NCBI RefSeq assembly: GCF_030818955.1
Contig: NZ_JAUTBF010000001.1
Coordinates: 3,596,001-3,660,000 of the forward strand
Direction: 5' to 3'
DNA from: Microbacterium trichothecenolyticum
Lineage (GTDB): Bacteria > Actinomycetota > Actinomycetes > Actinomycetales > Microbacteriaceae
Length of the DNA stretch: 64,000 nucleotides
This document shows, in pieces, positions 1-8,705 of the stretch (positions are counted from its first letter, which is position 1; every line of letters starts with the position of its first letter). The notes below the pieces were generated by a model. That model did no database searches and was not told where the DNA came from. It worked only from the letters and a program-made list of their open reading frames with translations. A program made the position numbers and the translations under genes.

Positions 1-358
1 GGGCCGGGTCGAGCCCGTGGGCGTGGCCAGAGGTACCCGCGTGCCCGGCCATCCCGACCTGCAACCCCGCCATCACGATCATCCCGAGCGTCGTGTGCAT
101 CGTCATGAGCGCGGGCACCCGCGGCGGGCGGCGCTGGCGCGGTCGTCGCCATATGGCGAGGGTGACGGCACCGGCGAGCAGCATCGCCGTCCACCACACG
201 GGCGCGACGAGCCGGGACAGCCCCGCGTCGAGCATGGCGAGCAGCATCAGCACGGATGCCATGACCTCGGGCGGCCGCACCCGCGCGCGGTCGGCTGCCA
301 GACAGCAGGCACCGACCGCGGCGGGGGCGACCGCCCAGGCGTGGAGGATGTCGCTCAT
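1..358 (-). CDS. Membrane protein, partial (C-terminus outside window)
   Basis: An open frame of 119 codons starts with ATG at 358 and runs off the left edge. It starts 4 bases after the amine oxidase stop, so it is very probably co-transcribed and translationally coupled with it. The visible part has at least three hydrophobic segments (residues about 8-25, 35-70 and 90-108) and is unusually rich in Met and His in its last third (MTMHTTLGMIVMAGLQVGMA, then an HAHG motif). The family is not recognised with certainty; actinobacterial DUF5134-type membrane proteins have a similar size and Met/His content. Given the copper enzyme next door, a role in copper handling is possible but is only inference. 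Confidence 0.6.
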   Translation of the reverse strand, partial: MSDILHAWAVAPAAVGACCLAADRARVRPPEVMASVLMLLAMLDAGLSRLVAPVWWTAMLLAGAVTLAIWRRPRQRRPPRVPALMTMHTTLGMIVMAGLQVGMAGHAGTSGHAHGLDPA

Positions 359-362
359 CGCC

Positions 363-2363
363 TCAGCAGTGGCATCCGGAGGCGGACTCGCCGTGGCCGT
401 GCGCATCGGCGGGGGCCGCGTGTGCCGCGGGCGCGCAGTGCGTGTTCGCCGGTGCGGGAACGTTCAGCACGGGGTTGCGCTCGAAGAAGTTGTACGGCTT
501 GAGCGTGAACTTGGCGTAGTCCATGGGCATGACCGGCCAGTCCTCGTTGCGCGGGAAGTGCGTGAGACCGAAGGTGTGCCAGAGCACGACGTCTTCGCCG
601 ACGAGCGGCTCGTCGCCCGCGATGAAGGCCGGGATGCCGGCACCACCGGGGTGCTGGTTGACGAAGTCGCCCGCGGCGTAGCGCTCGTCGGGGTCGTACT
701 TCGTGACGAAGAGGTTCTTCGTGGCGAAGGCGGCGCGCGAGGCGATCGAGGAGGCGTCGTCGGCGAGCAGCACGGGCGTCTCGGTCGGGAAGAGCACATA
801 CGAGGTCGCCTGTCCGCGCTCGGTCGTCTTCTCGGTCGAGGCGATCTGCCACACGCGGTTGAGAGCGCCGTCGGCGACCCGGCCCGACACCTTCTCGGAG
901 GCGATCGGCGTCACCTTCTTCGTGAAGGCGTTGCCGGCCGGGTTGGTCTCGGAGATCGGCAGGCGCACGGCGTCGATCTCGTTGACGACGTTGGCGACCC
1001 CGTCGACGGTCATGTCGAGCCGCGCCGAGAACAGGTGCTGGTGGTACGGCGCGCCGAGCCCGGGGGCCACCTCGGAGGCGAAGGGGTAGTCCTCGCCCGG
1101 GTACGCGGAGGTGAACAGGATGCCGGTGAGCTTCGCCTCGCACTCGATGGTGCCGTCGAGGTAGAGGTACCAGTAGAAGCCGTAGTCGTAGTTGCCGACC
1201 GTGGTGAAGAAGGAGATGACCAGGCGCCGCGAGCGACGGACCTCGCTGGATCCCGTGAAGATGTCGGTGTGCTTCCAGAGGGTGCCGAAGTCCTCCTCGT
1301 GCATGCACACCGCGTTGCGGACGGTGCGCGGCATCCCGTTCTCGTCCGACAGCACGGCGTCGACGTAGGTGATGTCGCCGACGCAGTCGCAGCCGAGCTC
1401 GAGCTCGTTCGTGTAGCGGCCGAAGAGGTACTCGCCGGTGTCGAAGTAGTTCTGCCAGAAGCGGTTGGGGGCGGGGTCGGCGTAAGGCACGACCATCTCG
1501 CTGATCGAGCCGCGGTACATCACGGGGCGCCCGGCGAACGACAGCTGGCGCAGGATCAGGCCCTCGCGGGTGTCGAAGCCGATGCGCAGGTCCCACTCAC
1601 CCCACGTGACGTGCTCGCCGTCGACGGTGAAGCTCGAGCCCTCGGGCTGGGTGATGACGATGGGCTTGAGCCCCTCCAGCGGCGGGCCTTGCAGCTCGGG
1701 GTCGTCGAAGTTGCCGTGCGTCTCGGGCACGGTGAACCCGGGGGTGTCGACGATCTCGATGATTCTGCGGTCGGCGACGTCGATGTAGGCGGTGAGTCCG
1801 TCGACGGGGTGCGCCCACGGGTGGTCGGCGGGGTGGTCCTGCCGGAACGCGAAGGTGCGCAGCACCCGGCGGCCCACCTCGTTCTCGTAGCCGTAGTGCC
1901 CGGCCGAGAGGGGGACGAGCACGACGTCGGCGGTGGTGAGTCCGCGCGCGGCGAGGGCGGCGATCCACTCGGCGCTCTCGTTCGCGATGACGCCGACCTC
2001 CTCGAACTCCGCGTCGAGGATCGGCAGCTGCCCGTCCGACCCGTCGAGCTCGGTGGAGCGCAGCACCTCGCCGGTCGGGAGCGAGACGACGAGGTCGAGC
2101 GAGTGGGCGGTGCGCAGGTTCAGCAACTGCACGCGCGCGCGGCGCTCCGGGAAGGCGGTCTCGCCGCGCTCCCAGGCGAGCACCTCGCCCTTGGGTGCTT
2201 CTTCGAGGCCGACGTAGGCGAAGCGGGTGGCCTCGTCGACGCCGTCGAGTGCGGCCACGACCGCGTGGACGGCGGTGATCTCGTCGGGGGAGAGGGATGC
2301 CAGGGGGTGGGCGGGCGTCGCGGGGGCGACGAAGGCGGTCGAGGTCGGGTCGGTGAGCGTCAT
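363..2363 (-). CDS. Primary-amine oxidase (copper/topaquinone)
   Basis: A 666-residue copper amine oxidase, the usual length for Arthrobacter-type phenylethylamine or histamine oxidases. It oxidatively deaminates primary amines to aldehyde, ammonia and H2O2. The N-Y-D-Y motif gives topaquinone precursor Tyr392. Copper ligands are His441 and His443 (HQH) and His602 (in LTHFPRNEDWPVMP). The catalytic-base Asp is probably Asp308 in YFDTGEY. There is no signal peptide, so it is expected to be cytoplasmic. Oddly, it ends in a tail of about 30 residues rich in His and Cys (residues 641-666, ending GCHC), which the catalytic core does not need and which could bind metal. It lies in a minus-strand cluster with an APC permease upstream and a membrane protein downstream, suggesting uptake and oxidation of an amine. 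Confidence 0.95.
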   Translation of the reverse strand: MTLTDPTSTAFVAPATPAHPLASLSPDEITAVHAVVAALDGVDEATRFAYVGLEEAPKGEVLAWERGETAFPERRARVQLLNLRTAHSLDLVVSLPTGEVLRSTELDGSDGQLPILDAEFEEVGVIANESAEWIAALAARGLTTADVVLVPLSAGHYGYENEVGRRVLRTFAFRQDHPADHPWAHPVDGLTAYIDVADRRIIEIVDTPGFTVPETHGNFDDPELQGPPLEGLKPIVITQPEGSSFTVDGEHVTWGEWDLRIGFDTREGLILRQLSFAGRPVMYRGSISEMVVPYADPAPNRFWQNYFDTGEYLFGRYTNELELGCDCVGDITYVDAVLSDENGMPRTVRNAVCMHEEDFGTLWKHTDIFTGSSEVRRSRRLVISFFTTVGNYDYGFYWYLYLDGTIECEAKLTGILFTSAYPGEDYPFASEVAPGLGAPYHQHLFSARLDMTVDGVANVVNEIDAVRLPISETNPAGNAFTKKVTPIASEKVSGRVADGALNRVWQIASTEKTTERGQATSYVLFPTETPVLLADDASSIASRAAFATKNLFVTKYDPDERYAAGDFVNQHPGGAGIPAFIAGDEPLVGEDVVLWHTFGLTHFPRNEDWPVMPMDYAKFTLKPYNFFERNPVLNVPAPANTHCAPAAHAAPADAHGHGESASGCHC

Positions 2364-2439
2364 GGTGTCTCTCTCGGGGTGTGGCGGGTGGGACGAAAGG
2401 GCGATGGATGCCGCGGCGCCGGGGCCGCGGCATCCGGGA

Positions 2440-3912
2440 TCAGCCCGCGATGGTGTCGGTGAGCTTGGCGTAGGCGGCGGGACGGCGGCGGCGGATCCAC
2501 GCGGCCTGGGCGTAGCCGAGCACGGGGAAGAGCACCACGAGAGCGAGCAGCGCCCAGCTCACGGCGCCGAAGACCGGGTTCCCGTCGCCGTCGACGTCGC
2601 CGACCATGATCGGGAAGTACACGACGATGATCACGGCCGACACCGCGAGCCCCACGAAGCCGAGCGCGGGGGCGATGATCGTGTTCCACACGCGGCGGTC
2701 GGCGCGGGTGCGGGCGAAGTACACGATCACGGCGACCGAGGTCGCGGCCATGAGGATCGCGATGGCGAGGGTCGCGACGCCGGCGAACCACGTGAACACC
2801 TGCAGCAGCGGGTCGAGGTTCAGCACCGCGAAGATCGCCGTGAGCGCCGCGGCCGTGACCGTCTGCACGATCGACGACACGTGCGGCGAGAGGTGCTTCG
2901 CGTGAACGCCGGCCACGCGGTCGGGGAGCACCCCGGCGCCGGCCATCGCGTGCTGGTAGCGGGTGAGCACGTTGTGGAACGACAGCACGCACGCGAACAT
3001 CGACGTCAGCAGCAGGACGTTGACGATGATCTCGCCGACCGTGCCGAGGTACAGGGCGACCGTGCGCAGCATCAGGGTGCCGGGGTCTTCCGCGGCGGCC
3101 ATGATCCCGTTCGGGCCCCACGCCATCACCAGGCCCCACGAGGCGAGCGTGTAGAAGACACCGATGCCGATCACGGCGCCGTAGGTCGCGCGGGGGATCG
3201 TGCGGTCGGGGTCGCGGGCCTCGTCGCGGAAGATGGCCGTCGCCTCGAAGCCGATGAACGCCGCGATCGCGAACATCAGACCGACGCCGGGGGAGCCGCT
3301 GAGCACGTTCGCCGGCTCGAAGGGCGCTGCGCTCAGGCCCTCGGGGCCGCCGTTGAAGACGACCGCGGCGACGAGCGCGAGCACGATCGCGACCTCGGCC
3401 ACCAGCAGCACGCCGAGCACTTTGCTCGAGAGGTCGATGTGGCGGTAGCCCAGGATGCCGACGAGCCCGACGACCGCGAGGGCGTACAGCCACCACGCGA
3501 GGTCCGGACCGCCGAGCGAGACGACGGTGATCTCGAGCAGGTAGCCGATGTAGCCGTACACCGAGACCTGGATGGTCGTGTACGTGAGCATCGCGGTCCA
3601 CGCCGCGGCCAGGCCCGAGGGGCGACCGAGGCCGTACCCGATATAGGTGAAGAATGCGCCGGGGCGGGGCACGTGCCGCGTCATGGCGGCCAGACCCACG
3701 GCGAACAGCAGCAGGATGACGGCGCTGATCGCATACAGCGTCGGGAAGCCCGCGCCGTTGCCGATCAGGATGCCGAGGGGCGCGGCGCCTCCGACGACGG
3801 TGAGCGGCGAGGCGGCGGCGACGACCATGAAGACGATCGCCGTGACGCCCAGGGAGCCTTGCAGCGTCCGCTTCGCCGACGCCGCCACCCCCTTCGATTC
3901 GAGCTGGGTCAT
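2440..3912 (-). CDS. APC-family amino acid/amine permease
   Basis: A 490-residue protein with about 12 to 14 hydrophobic segments and the amino acid-polyamine-organocation superfamily signature. TM1 begins near residue 19 with the Gly-rich stretch ASPLTVVGGAAPLGI, and the consensus region FIGFEATAIFRDEARDP lies near residue 220. It imports an amino acid or amine by secondary transport through the cytoplasmic membrane. It lies 76 bp upstream of the amine oxidase on the same strand, so the pair probably forms one operon for amine uptake and oxidation. The substrate cannot be read from sequence. It is divergent from a second APC permease at 4115, with about 200 bp between them for control. Confidence 0.9.
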   Translation of the reverse strand: MTQLESKGVAASAKRTLQGSLGVTAIVFMVVAAASPLTVVGGAAPLGILIGNGAGFPTLYAISAVILLLFAVGLAAMTRHVPRPGAFFTYIGYGLGRPSGLAAAWTAMLTYTTIQVSVYGYIGYLLEITVVSLGGPDLAWWLYALAVVGLVGILGYRHIDLSSKVLGVLLVAEVAIVLALVAAVVFNGGPEGLSAAPFEPANVLSGSPGVGLMFAIAAFIGFEATAIFRDEARDPDRTIPRATYGAVIGIGVFYTLASWGLVMAWGPNGIMAAAEDPGTLMLRTVALYLGTVGEIIVNVLLLTSMFACVLSFHNVLTRYQHAMAGAGVLPDRVAGVHAKHLSPHVSSIVQTVTAAALTAIFAVLNLDPLLQVFTWFAGVATLAIAILMAATSVAVIVYFARTRADRRVWNTIIAPALGFVGLAVSAVIIVVYFPIMVGDVDGDGNPVFGAVSWALLALVVLFPVLGYAQAAWIRRRRPAAYAKLTDTIAG

Positions 3913-4114
3913 GTCGGTTCCTTACGTGTTCGGGTGTGCCACCGAGGTTCCTCCCGGTGCGTTGCCCCGCCGTTGAGCCGGTGTGAAAGTGTGTGAGCCG
4001 CGACTGAGACGCCCCGCGCACGCTGTCTCAGTCGGGGACACGAGCCCGAAACACGGGTGTCGCGGTGGGGCAATGCCCGCGGCGTACGGTCGGGCGCATC
4101 CCGACGGAGACGAT

Positions 4115-5617
4115 ATGACCGCACTTTCCCGCGCCATCGCGCGACCCGATCCCGTCGCTGGATTCGGCCACCGATCCCCCCTGCACGGTCTGGGACGCCG
4201 CCGCATCGGCATCGTCGACCTCGCCGCGCAGTCGGTGGCGGCCGTCGCCCCTGCCGCCGCCGCGACGACGGTGGTGCTTCTCGTCGCGGGCGTCGCGCCC
4301 GGCATCACCGTGCCCGCGATCGTCGCCGCCGCGGTGCTGAGCCTGTGCGTCGCCCGGACGGTCGGGGAGTTCGCACGCCGCTTCGCCGCCGCTGGTGGGC
4401 TCTACACCTACACCGCGCGCGGTCTCGGCACCCGCGCGGGGCTCGCCGCGGGGGCGGCGATCCTCACCGGGTACGCCGCCGTGGCGATGTTCGCCCTGCT
4501 CGGGGGCGGCTACTACGCCACCTACCTGCTGGCCGGGATCTGGCCCGCGCTCGACCGCCCGCTCGTGACCGCCGGCGCCGTGATCGTCGAGGCGGCGCTC
4601 GTCGCGTTCGTGCTGGTGCGCGGCATCCGGGTGTCGGCGCGCGCCGCTCTCGTCGTCGAGTCCCTGTCGGTCGCGCTCATCGTCGTGCTGCTGTGCGTAC
4701 TGCTGGTGAGCATCGGACCCGTGGACGTGGCTGCGGTGATCGGCGCGCGCACAGCGGGCGGGCTGGACCCCGTCGCTCTCGCGGCCGGCGCGGTCATCGC
4801 GCTGACCGCTTTCGTCGGGTTCGAATCGGCGACGACCCTGGGCGTCGAGTCGATCTCGCCGCTGCGCAACGTCCCGCGGGCCATCACGGGCACGGTCGTG
4901 CTGTCGGCGGCGCTGTACGTTCTGGCCGCGGTGACGCAGGTCGCCGGCTTCGACGCCCTCGGCGGCGATCTGGCGGCCAGCGCCTCCCCGGTCAACGACC
5001 TGGCCGCCGCCTACGGCCTGGGCGGCTGGGGCGTGGTCGCCGACATCGGCATCGCCGCCTCCTTCCTGGCCTGCGCGATCGGCACGACCACCGCCCTCGT
5101 GCGCGTGCTGTTCGCGATGAGTCGTGACGGTGTGCTGCCCGCGTCGCTGGGCCGCGCACACCGCCGGTTCGGCACTCCCGCGGCGGCGGTGGGTGCCGCG
5201 CTTCCGGTCATCGCCGGGGTTCCGCTCGTACTCGTCGGCGCAGGGGTGCCGGTGCGCGATGCGATGCACGTGACGCTGTCGGTCGGCGCCGCGGGGTACA
5301 TCGTGTCGTACGTCCTGGTCTGCGTGGCCGCCCCCGTCTTCCTTCGGCGCATCCGCGAGCTGACCCCGGTATCGGCCGTGATCGCCGGTCTCTCCGCGTG
5401 CGCGCTCGCCGCGGCCCTCGTGGCGTTCTTCGTCGACGACGCGGCGGCCGGCGGCACCGCGGGAGTCGTCGTCATGGTGCTCGCCGTCACGGCTGCCGTC
5501 CTGATCGGCGTGCTGCGGCGCCGACACGGTCTCGAGGCGATCGGCCGCTACGACGAGCCCGTCGCCGCCCAGGTGCTCGGGGGAGTGCCCTCGCCGCGCC
5601 GCCACGATGATGCGTGA
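4115..5617 (+). CDS. APC-family permease
   Basis: A 500-residue integral membrane protein of the amino acid permease superfamily, different in sequence from the permease at 2440-3912. The start at 4115 is chosen because GGAGA lies just upstream and the frame upstream of it is poorly conserved-looking; an in-frame ATG at 3983 exists but would fill the divergent promoter region. The APC hallmark FVGFESATTLGVESISPLRN lies near residue 235 and about 12 hydrophobic segments can be drawn. Its stop overlaps the start of an IclR regulator by about 10 bp, so transporter and regulator are translationally coupled. The substrate is unknown; the position next to the amine oxidase suggests an amine or amino acid. 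Confidence 0.88.
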   Translation: MTALSRAIARPDPVAGFGHRSPLHGLGRRRIGIVDLAAQSVAAVAPAAAATTVVLLVAGVAPGITVPAIVAAAVLSLCVARTVGEFARRFAAAGGLYTYTARGLGTRAGLAAGAAILTGYAAVAMFALLGGGYYATYLLAGIWPALDRPLVTAGAVIVEAALVAFVLVRGIRVSARAALVVESLSVALIVVLLCVLLVSIGPVDVAAVIGARTAGGLDPVALAAGAVIALTAFVGFESATTLGVESISPLRNVPRAITGTVVLSAALYVLAAVTQVAGFDALGGDLAASASPVNDLAAAYGLGGWGVVADIGIAASFLACAIGTTTALVRVLFAMSRDGVLPASLGRAHRRFGTPAAAVGAALPVIAGVPLVLVGAGVPVRDAMHVTLSVGAAGYIVSYVLVCVAAPVFLRRIRELTPVSAVIAGLSACALAAALVAFFVDDAAAGGTAGVVVMVLAVTAAVLIGVLRRRHGLEAIGRYDEPVAAQVLGGVPSPRRHDDA

Positions 5618-6329
5618 GCCGGGCGTGCGAGAGACCGCGGCGCCGGCCCTGTCGGCCCGTCAGCCGGGTGCGGTGCACTCGGCGTTGTCGGTTCTCGAGG
5701 CGGTCGCGCACCTGGGAGCGGGGGTGAGCGCCCAGCGCATCTCCGCCGAGCTGGGCCTGCCGCGCGCCACCACCTATCGTCTGGTGAACCTCCTCGTCGA
5801 GGACGAGTACCTGGTGCGCACCCCCGACCTGGCCGGCTTCGCACTCGGAGCGAAGGTCGCGCAGCTCGCGGCCGTCGCCTCGCCACCCGTGCGACTGTCG
5901 TCGGCGGCGCGTTCGGTGGTCGACGACGCCCGTCGTGTGCTGCGCGGCGGCGTGCACGTCGCGCTCTACGTCGATCGGCGTATCGTCGTCGTCGATTCCG
6001 ATCCGGATTTCCCGCTCTCCGACGAGGCGCGGCTGGCGCGGGAACCCGAGCGGTTCGCCCTCGGGCGCCTGCTCCTCGTCGAGGATCCCGCCGCCACCGG
6101 CGAGGTGATCGAGGCGGCGCGCGCCGACCTGGCGCGCTGGGGTGCGACACGCCAGAGCGGCGAGATCACCGCGACCACCGGATGCCTCGCACTGCCGATC
6201 CGCGACGGCGCGGGAGTGCTGGCCGGTGCCCTGGCGTTCTCGGGCGCCCGTCACCGCGTCGACGAGCCCGACGGGGTGCTCGCGCAGCTGCGCCCGGCGG
6301 CCGATGCCCTGGCCCCGCTCATGGTGTGA
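5607..6329 (+). CDS. IclR-family transcriptional regulator
   Basis: A 240-residue regulator. The N-terminal winged helix-turn-helix is at about residues 20-75 (AQRISAELGLPRATTYRLVN, recognition helix RATTYR), followed by an effector-binding IclR C-terminal domain with a short GAF-like fold (TTGCLALPIRD near residue 190). The first codons overlap the upstream permease, so it is probably made in the same operon and controls permease and amine oxidase expression. The C-terminal domain is somewhat shorter than in typical IclR proteins of about 250-260 residues. The start may be ATG 5607 or the adjacent ATG 5610. Confidence 0.85.
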   Translation: MMREPGVRETAAPALSARQPGAVHSALSVLEAVAHLGAGVSAQRISAELGLPRATTYRLVNLLVEDEYLVRTPDLAGFALGAKVAQLAAVASPPVRLSSAARSVVDDARRVLRGGVHVALYVDRRIVVVDSDPDFPLSDEARLAREPERFALGRLLLVEDPAATGEVIEAARADLARWGATRQSGEITATTGCLALPIRDGAGVLAGALAFSGARHRVDEPDGVLAQLRPAADALAPLMV

Positions 6330-6350
6330 CGCGGATCGGCTAAGCTGTAT

Positions 6351-6444
6351 GCGGCTCTCCGCGTGGCGGCATCCAGGCCAACTCCCCCAGGACGGAAACG
6401 TAGCAAGGGTAACCAGGCTCTACCGGGTGCGCGGAGGGTCTTTT
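6351..6444 (+). ncRNA. ffs: Signal recognition particle RNA, small bacterial type (4.5S)
   Basis: The hallmark SRP helix-8 core is present: AGGACGGAAACGTAGCAAGG at 6389-6408 contains the GGAA tetraloop and the asymmetric loop that binds Ffh. The ends pair: CTCTCCGCG at 6355-6363 with CGCGGAGGG at 6430-6438, giving a single hairpin of about 94 nt as in other Gram-positive high-GC bacteria. A T-rich stretch (TCTTTTCTTTG) right after the stem can act as terminator. A TAAGCT box at 6341-6346, about 6 bases before the proposed 5' end, fits a -10 element. Exact ends are uncertain by a few bases. Confidence 0.93.
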
Positions 6445-6560
6445 CTTTGCCCGGAAACAGCTCGGCTCTCCGGTCGAGCTCCCGCGTCAGCCGCGCTCCT
6501 GATCACTCGATGCCGAAGCAACCCCCGGGCGATGTCGTCGGCCCGCAATAGGCTGGACAC

Positions 6561-8705
6561 GTGACGCAGAGCATCTACATCACGTCGGCCGAGGGTCACT
6601 CGGGTAAATCCACCGTCGCTCTGGGCGTCCTCGACGCTTTGAGCCGCGTGACTCCGCGCGTGGGGGTGTTCCGGCCCATCGCGCGTTCGACCGCCGAGCG
6701 CGACTACGTGCTCGAGATGTTGCTCGACCACGATGGCGTCGACCTCGCCTACGACGACGTCGTGGGCGTCACCTACGACGACGTGCGCGACGACGCCGAC
6801 GCGGCTCTCGGCCGCATCGTCGAGCGGTACAAGGCCGTCGAGGCGCAGTGCGACGCCGTGGTCGTGATCGGTAGCGATTACACCGACGTCGGCAGCCCCG
6901 CCGAGCTCGCGTACAACGCGCGCATCGCCGCCAACCTGGGTGCCCCCGTGCTGCTGGTGCTCGGCGGACGTGCGCAGCAGGGGCAGAGCGAGACGCTCGG
7001 CCTCTCGGTGGCGCGCACCCCGCACGAGGTCGGGCAGATCGCGTCGCTTGCGGTCGCCGAACTCGTCCACGAGCGCGCCGAGGTGTTCGCCGTCATCGTG
7101 AACCGCGCCGACCCCGACGAACTCGACGGCGTCGTGGCATCCGTCCGCCAGGTCATCGACACCCTGCCGATCACTTCGTCCGACGAGCGCCGGCCCGTGC
7201 CGGTGTGGGCCCTGCCCGAAGACCGCTTCCTCATCGCCCCCTCCATGCGTGGCGTGTTGCGCTCGGTCGAGGGTGAGCTCATCAAGGGTGACCCCGCACT
7301 GCTCACCCGCGAGGTGCTGGGCGTGGTCGTGGCGGGCATGTCGATGGTCAACGTGCTGCCGCGCCTGAAGGAGTCGGCGGTCATCGTGATCCCCGCCGAC
7401 CGCACCGAGGTGCTCCTCGCGACGCTGCTCGCCAACGCCTCGGGGACGTTCCCGTCGCTGGCCGGCGTGGTGCTGAACGGTGGATTCGAGTTGCCCGACG
7501 CCATCGTGCGCCTCATCGACGGCCTCGGCTCGCCACTGCCGATCATCGCGACCGACCTCGGCACCTACGACACGGCCGTGCGCATCATGAACACGCGGGG
7601 GCGGCTCGCCGCCGACTCCCAGCGCCGGTACGACACCGCGCTGGCGATGTTCGAGCGTCACGTCGACACCGAGCTGCTCACGCGCGAGCTGGGCGTCGCA
7701 CGTCCGAGCGTCGTGACCCCGTTGATGTTCGAATACGGTCTGGTCGACCGCGCGCGCACCGACAAGCGCCGTATCGTCCTGCCCGAGGGCACCGACGACC
7801 GGGTCCTGCGCGCCGCCGCGACGGTGCTCTCGCGCGGCATCGCCGACCTCACGATCCTGGGCGAGCCGATCGAGGTGCGCGGGCGCGCGATCGAGCTCGG
7901 CATCGACATCCGCGACGCCGAGGTGCTGAGTCCCTTCGACGCGGTCCACGTCGATAAGTTCGCGACCGAGTACGCGCGGCTGCGTGCCCACAAGGGCGTC
8001 ACGTACGCGCAGGCGGCCGACACGGTCACCGACGTGTCGTACTTCGGCACGCTCATGGTGCACATGGGCCTGGCCGACGGCATGGTCTCGGGGGCGGCGC
8101 ACACCACCGCGCACACCATCCGCCCGGCGTTCGAGATCATCAAGACCGCCCCCGGCGTCTCGGTGGTCTCGAGCGTCTTCCTCATGGCGCTCGCCGACCG
8201 CGTACTCGTCTACGGCGACTGCGCCGTCATCCCCGATCCCACGAGCGAGCAGCTCGCCGACATCGCCGTGTCGTCGGCGGCGACCGCCGACCAGTTCGGC
8301 ATCGAGCCGCGCGTGGCGATGCTGTCGTACTCGACGGGCGAATCGGGCACCGGAGCCGACGTCGAGAAGGTGCGCGCGGCCACCGCCCTCGTGCGCGAGC
8401 GCGCCCCCGAACTGCTGGTCGAGGGGCCCATCCAGTACGACGCCGCCGCCGACGCGGCCGTCGCGCGGGCGAAGATGCCGAACTCCGCCGTCGCCGGACG
8501 CGCCACGGTGTTCGTCTTCCCCGACCTCAACACCGGCAACAACACCTACAAGGCGGTCCAACGCTCCGCCGGCGCTGTCGCCATCGGCCCGGTGCTGCAG
8601 GGGTTGAACAAGCCCATCAACGACCTGTCGCGCGGCGCTCTCGTCGACGACATCGTCAACACGATCGCGATCACCGCGATCCAGGCACAGGGGAGCGACA
8701 AGTGA
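6561..8705 (+). CDS. pta: Phosphate acetyltransferase (three-domain Pta)
   Basis: A 714-residue Pta that converts acetyl-CoA and phosphate to acetyl phosphate and CoA. The N-terminal P-loop-like dethiobiotin-synthetase domain starts at once (TSAEGHSGKSTVALG, residues 8-22), a DRTGG middle domain follows (about 220-330), and the catalytic PTA_PTB domain occupies about 395-714 (RRIVLPEGTDDRV; SGAAHTTAHTIRPAFEIIKT). This is the long form typical of actinobacteria and enterobacteria, about 700 residues. The start is GTG. The stop overlaps the ackA start by 4 bp (GTGA), so the two are one operon for acetate formation or reuse. Confidence 0.97.
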   Translation: MTQSIYITSAEGHSGKSTVALGVLDALSRVTPRVGVFRPIARSTAERDYVLEMLLDHDGVDLAYDDVVGVTYDDVRDDADAALGRIVERYKAVEAQCDAVVVIGSDYTDVGSPAELAYNARIAANLGAPVLLVLGGRAQQGQSETLGLSVARTPHEVGQIASLAVAELVHERAEVFAVIVNRADPDELDGVVASVRQVIDTLPITSSDERRPVPVWALPEDRFLIAPSMRGVLRSVEGELIKGDPALLTREVLGVVVAGMSMVNVLPRLKESAVIVIPADRTEVLLATLLANASGTFPSLAGVVLNGGFELPDAIVRLIDGLGSPLPIIATDLGTYDTAVRIMNTRGRLAADSQRRYDTALAMFERHVDTELLTRELGVARPSVVTPLMFEYGLVDRARTDKRRIVLPEGTDDRVLRAAATVLSRGIADLTILGEPIEVRGRAIELGIDIRDAEVLSPFDAVHVDKFATEYARLRAHKGVTYAQAADTVTDVSYFGTLMVHMGLADGMVSGAAHTTAHTIRPAFEIIKTAPGVSVVSSVFLMALADRVLVYGDCAVIPDPTSEQLADIAVSSAATADQFGIEPRVAMLSYSTGESGTGADVEKVRAATALVRERAPELLVEGPIQYDAAADAAVARAKMPNSAVAGRATVFVFPDLNTGNNTYKAVQRSAGAVAIGPVLQGLNKPINDLSRGALVDDIVNTIAITAIQAQGSDK

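Noticed and set aside
93..2462. Plus-strand open frame of 789 codons over the amine oxidase
   Set aside because: It is the antisense shadow of a clear copper amine oxidase; its product is Arg/Gly/Val-rich without any family pattern.
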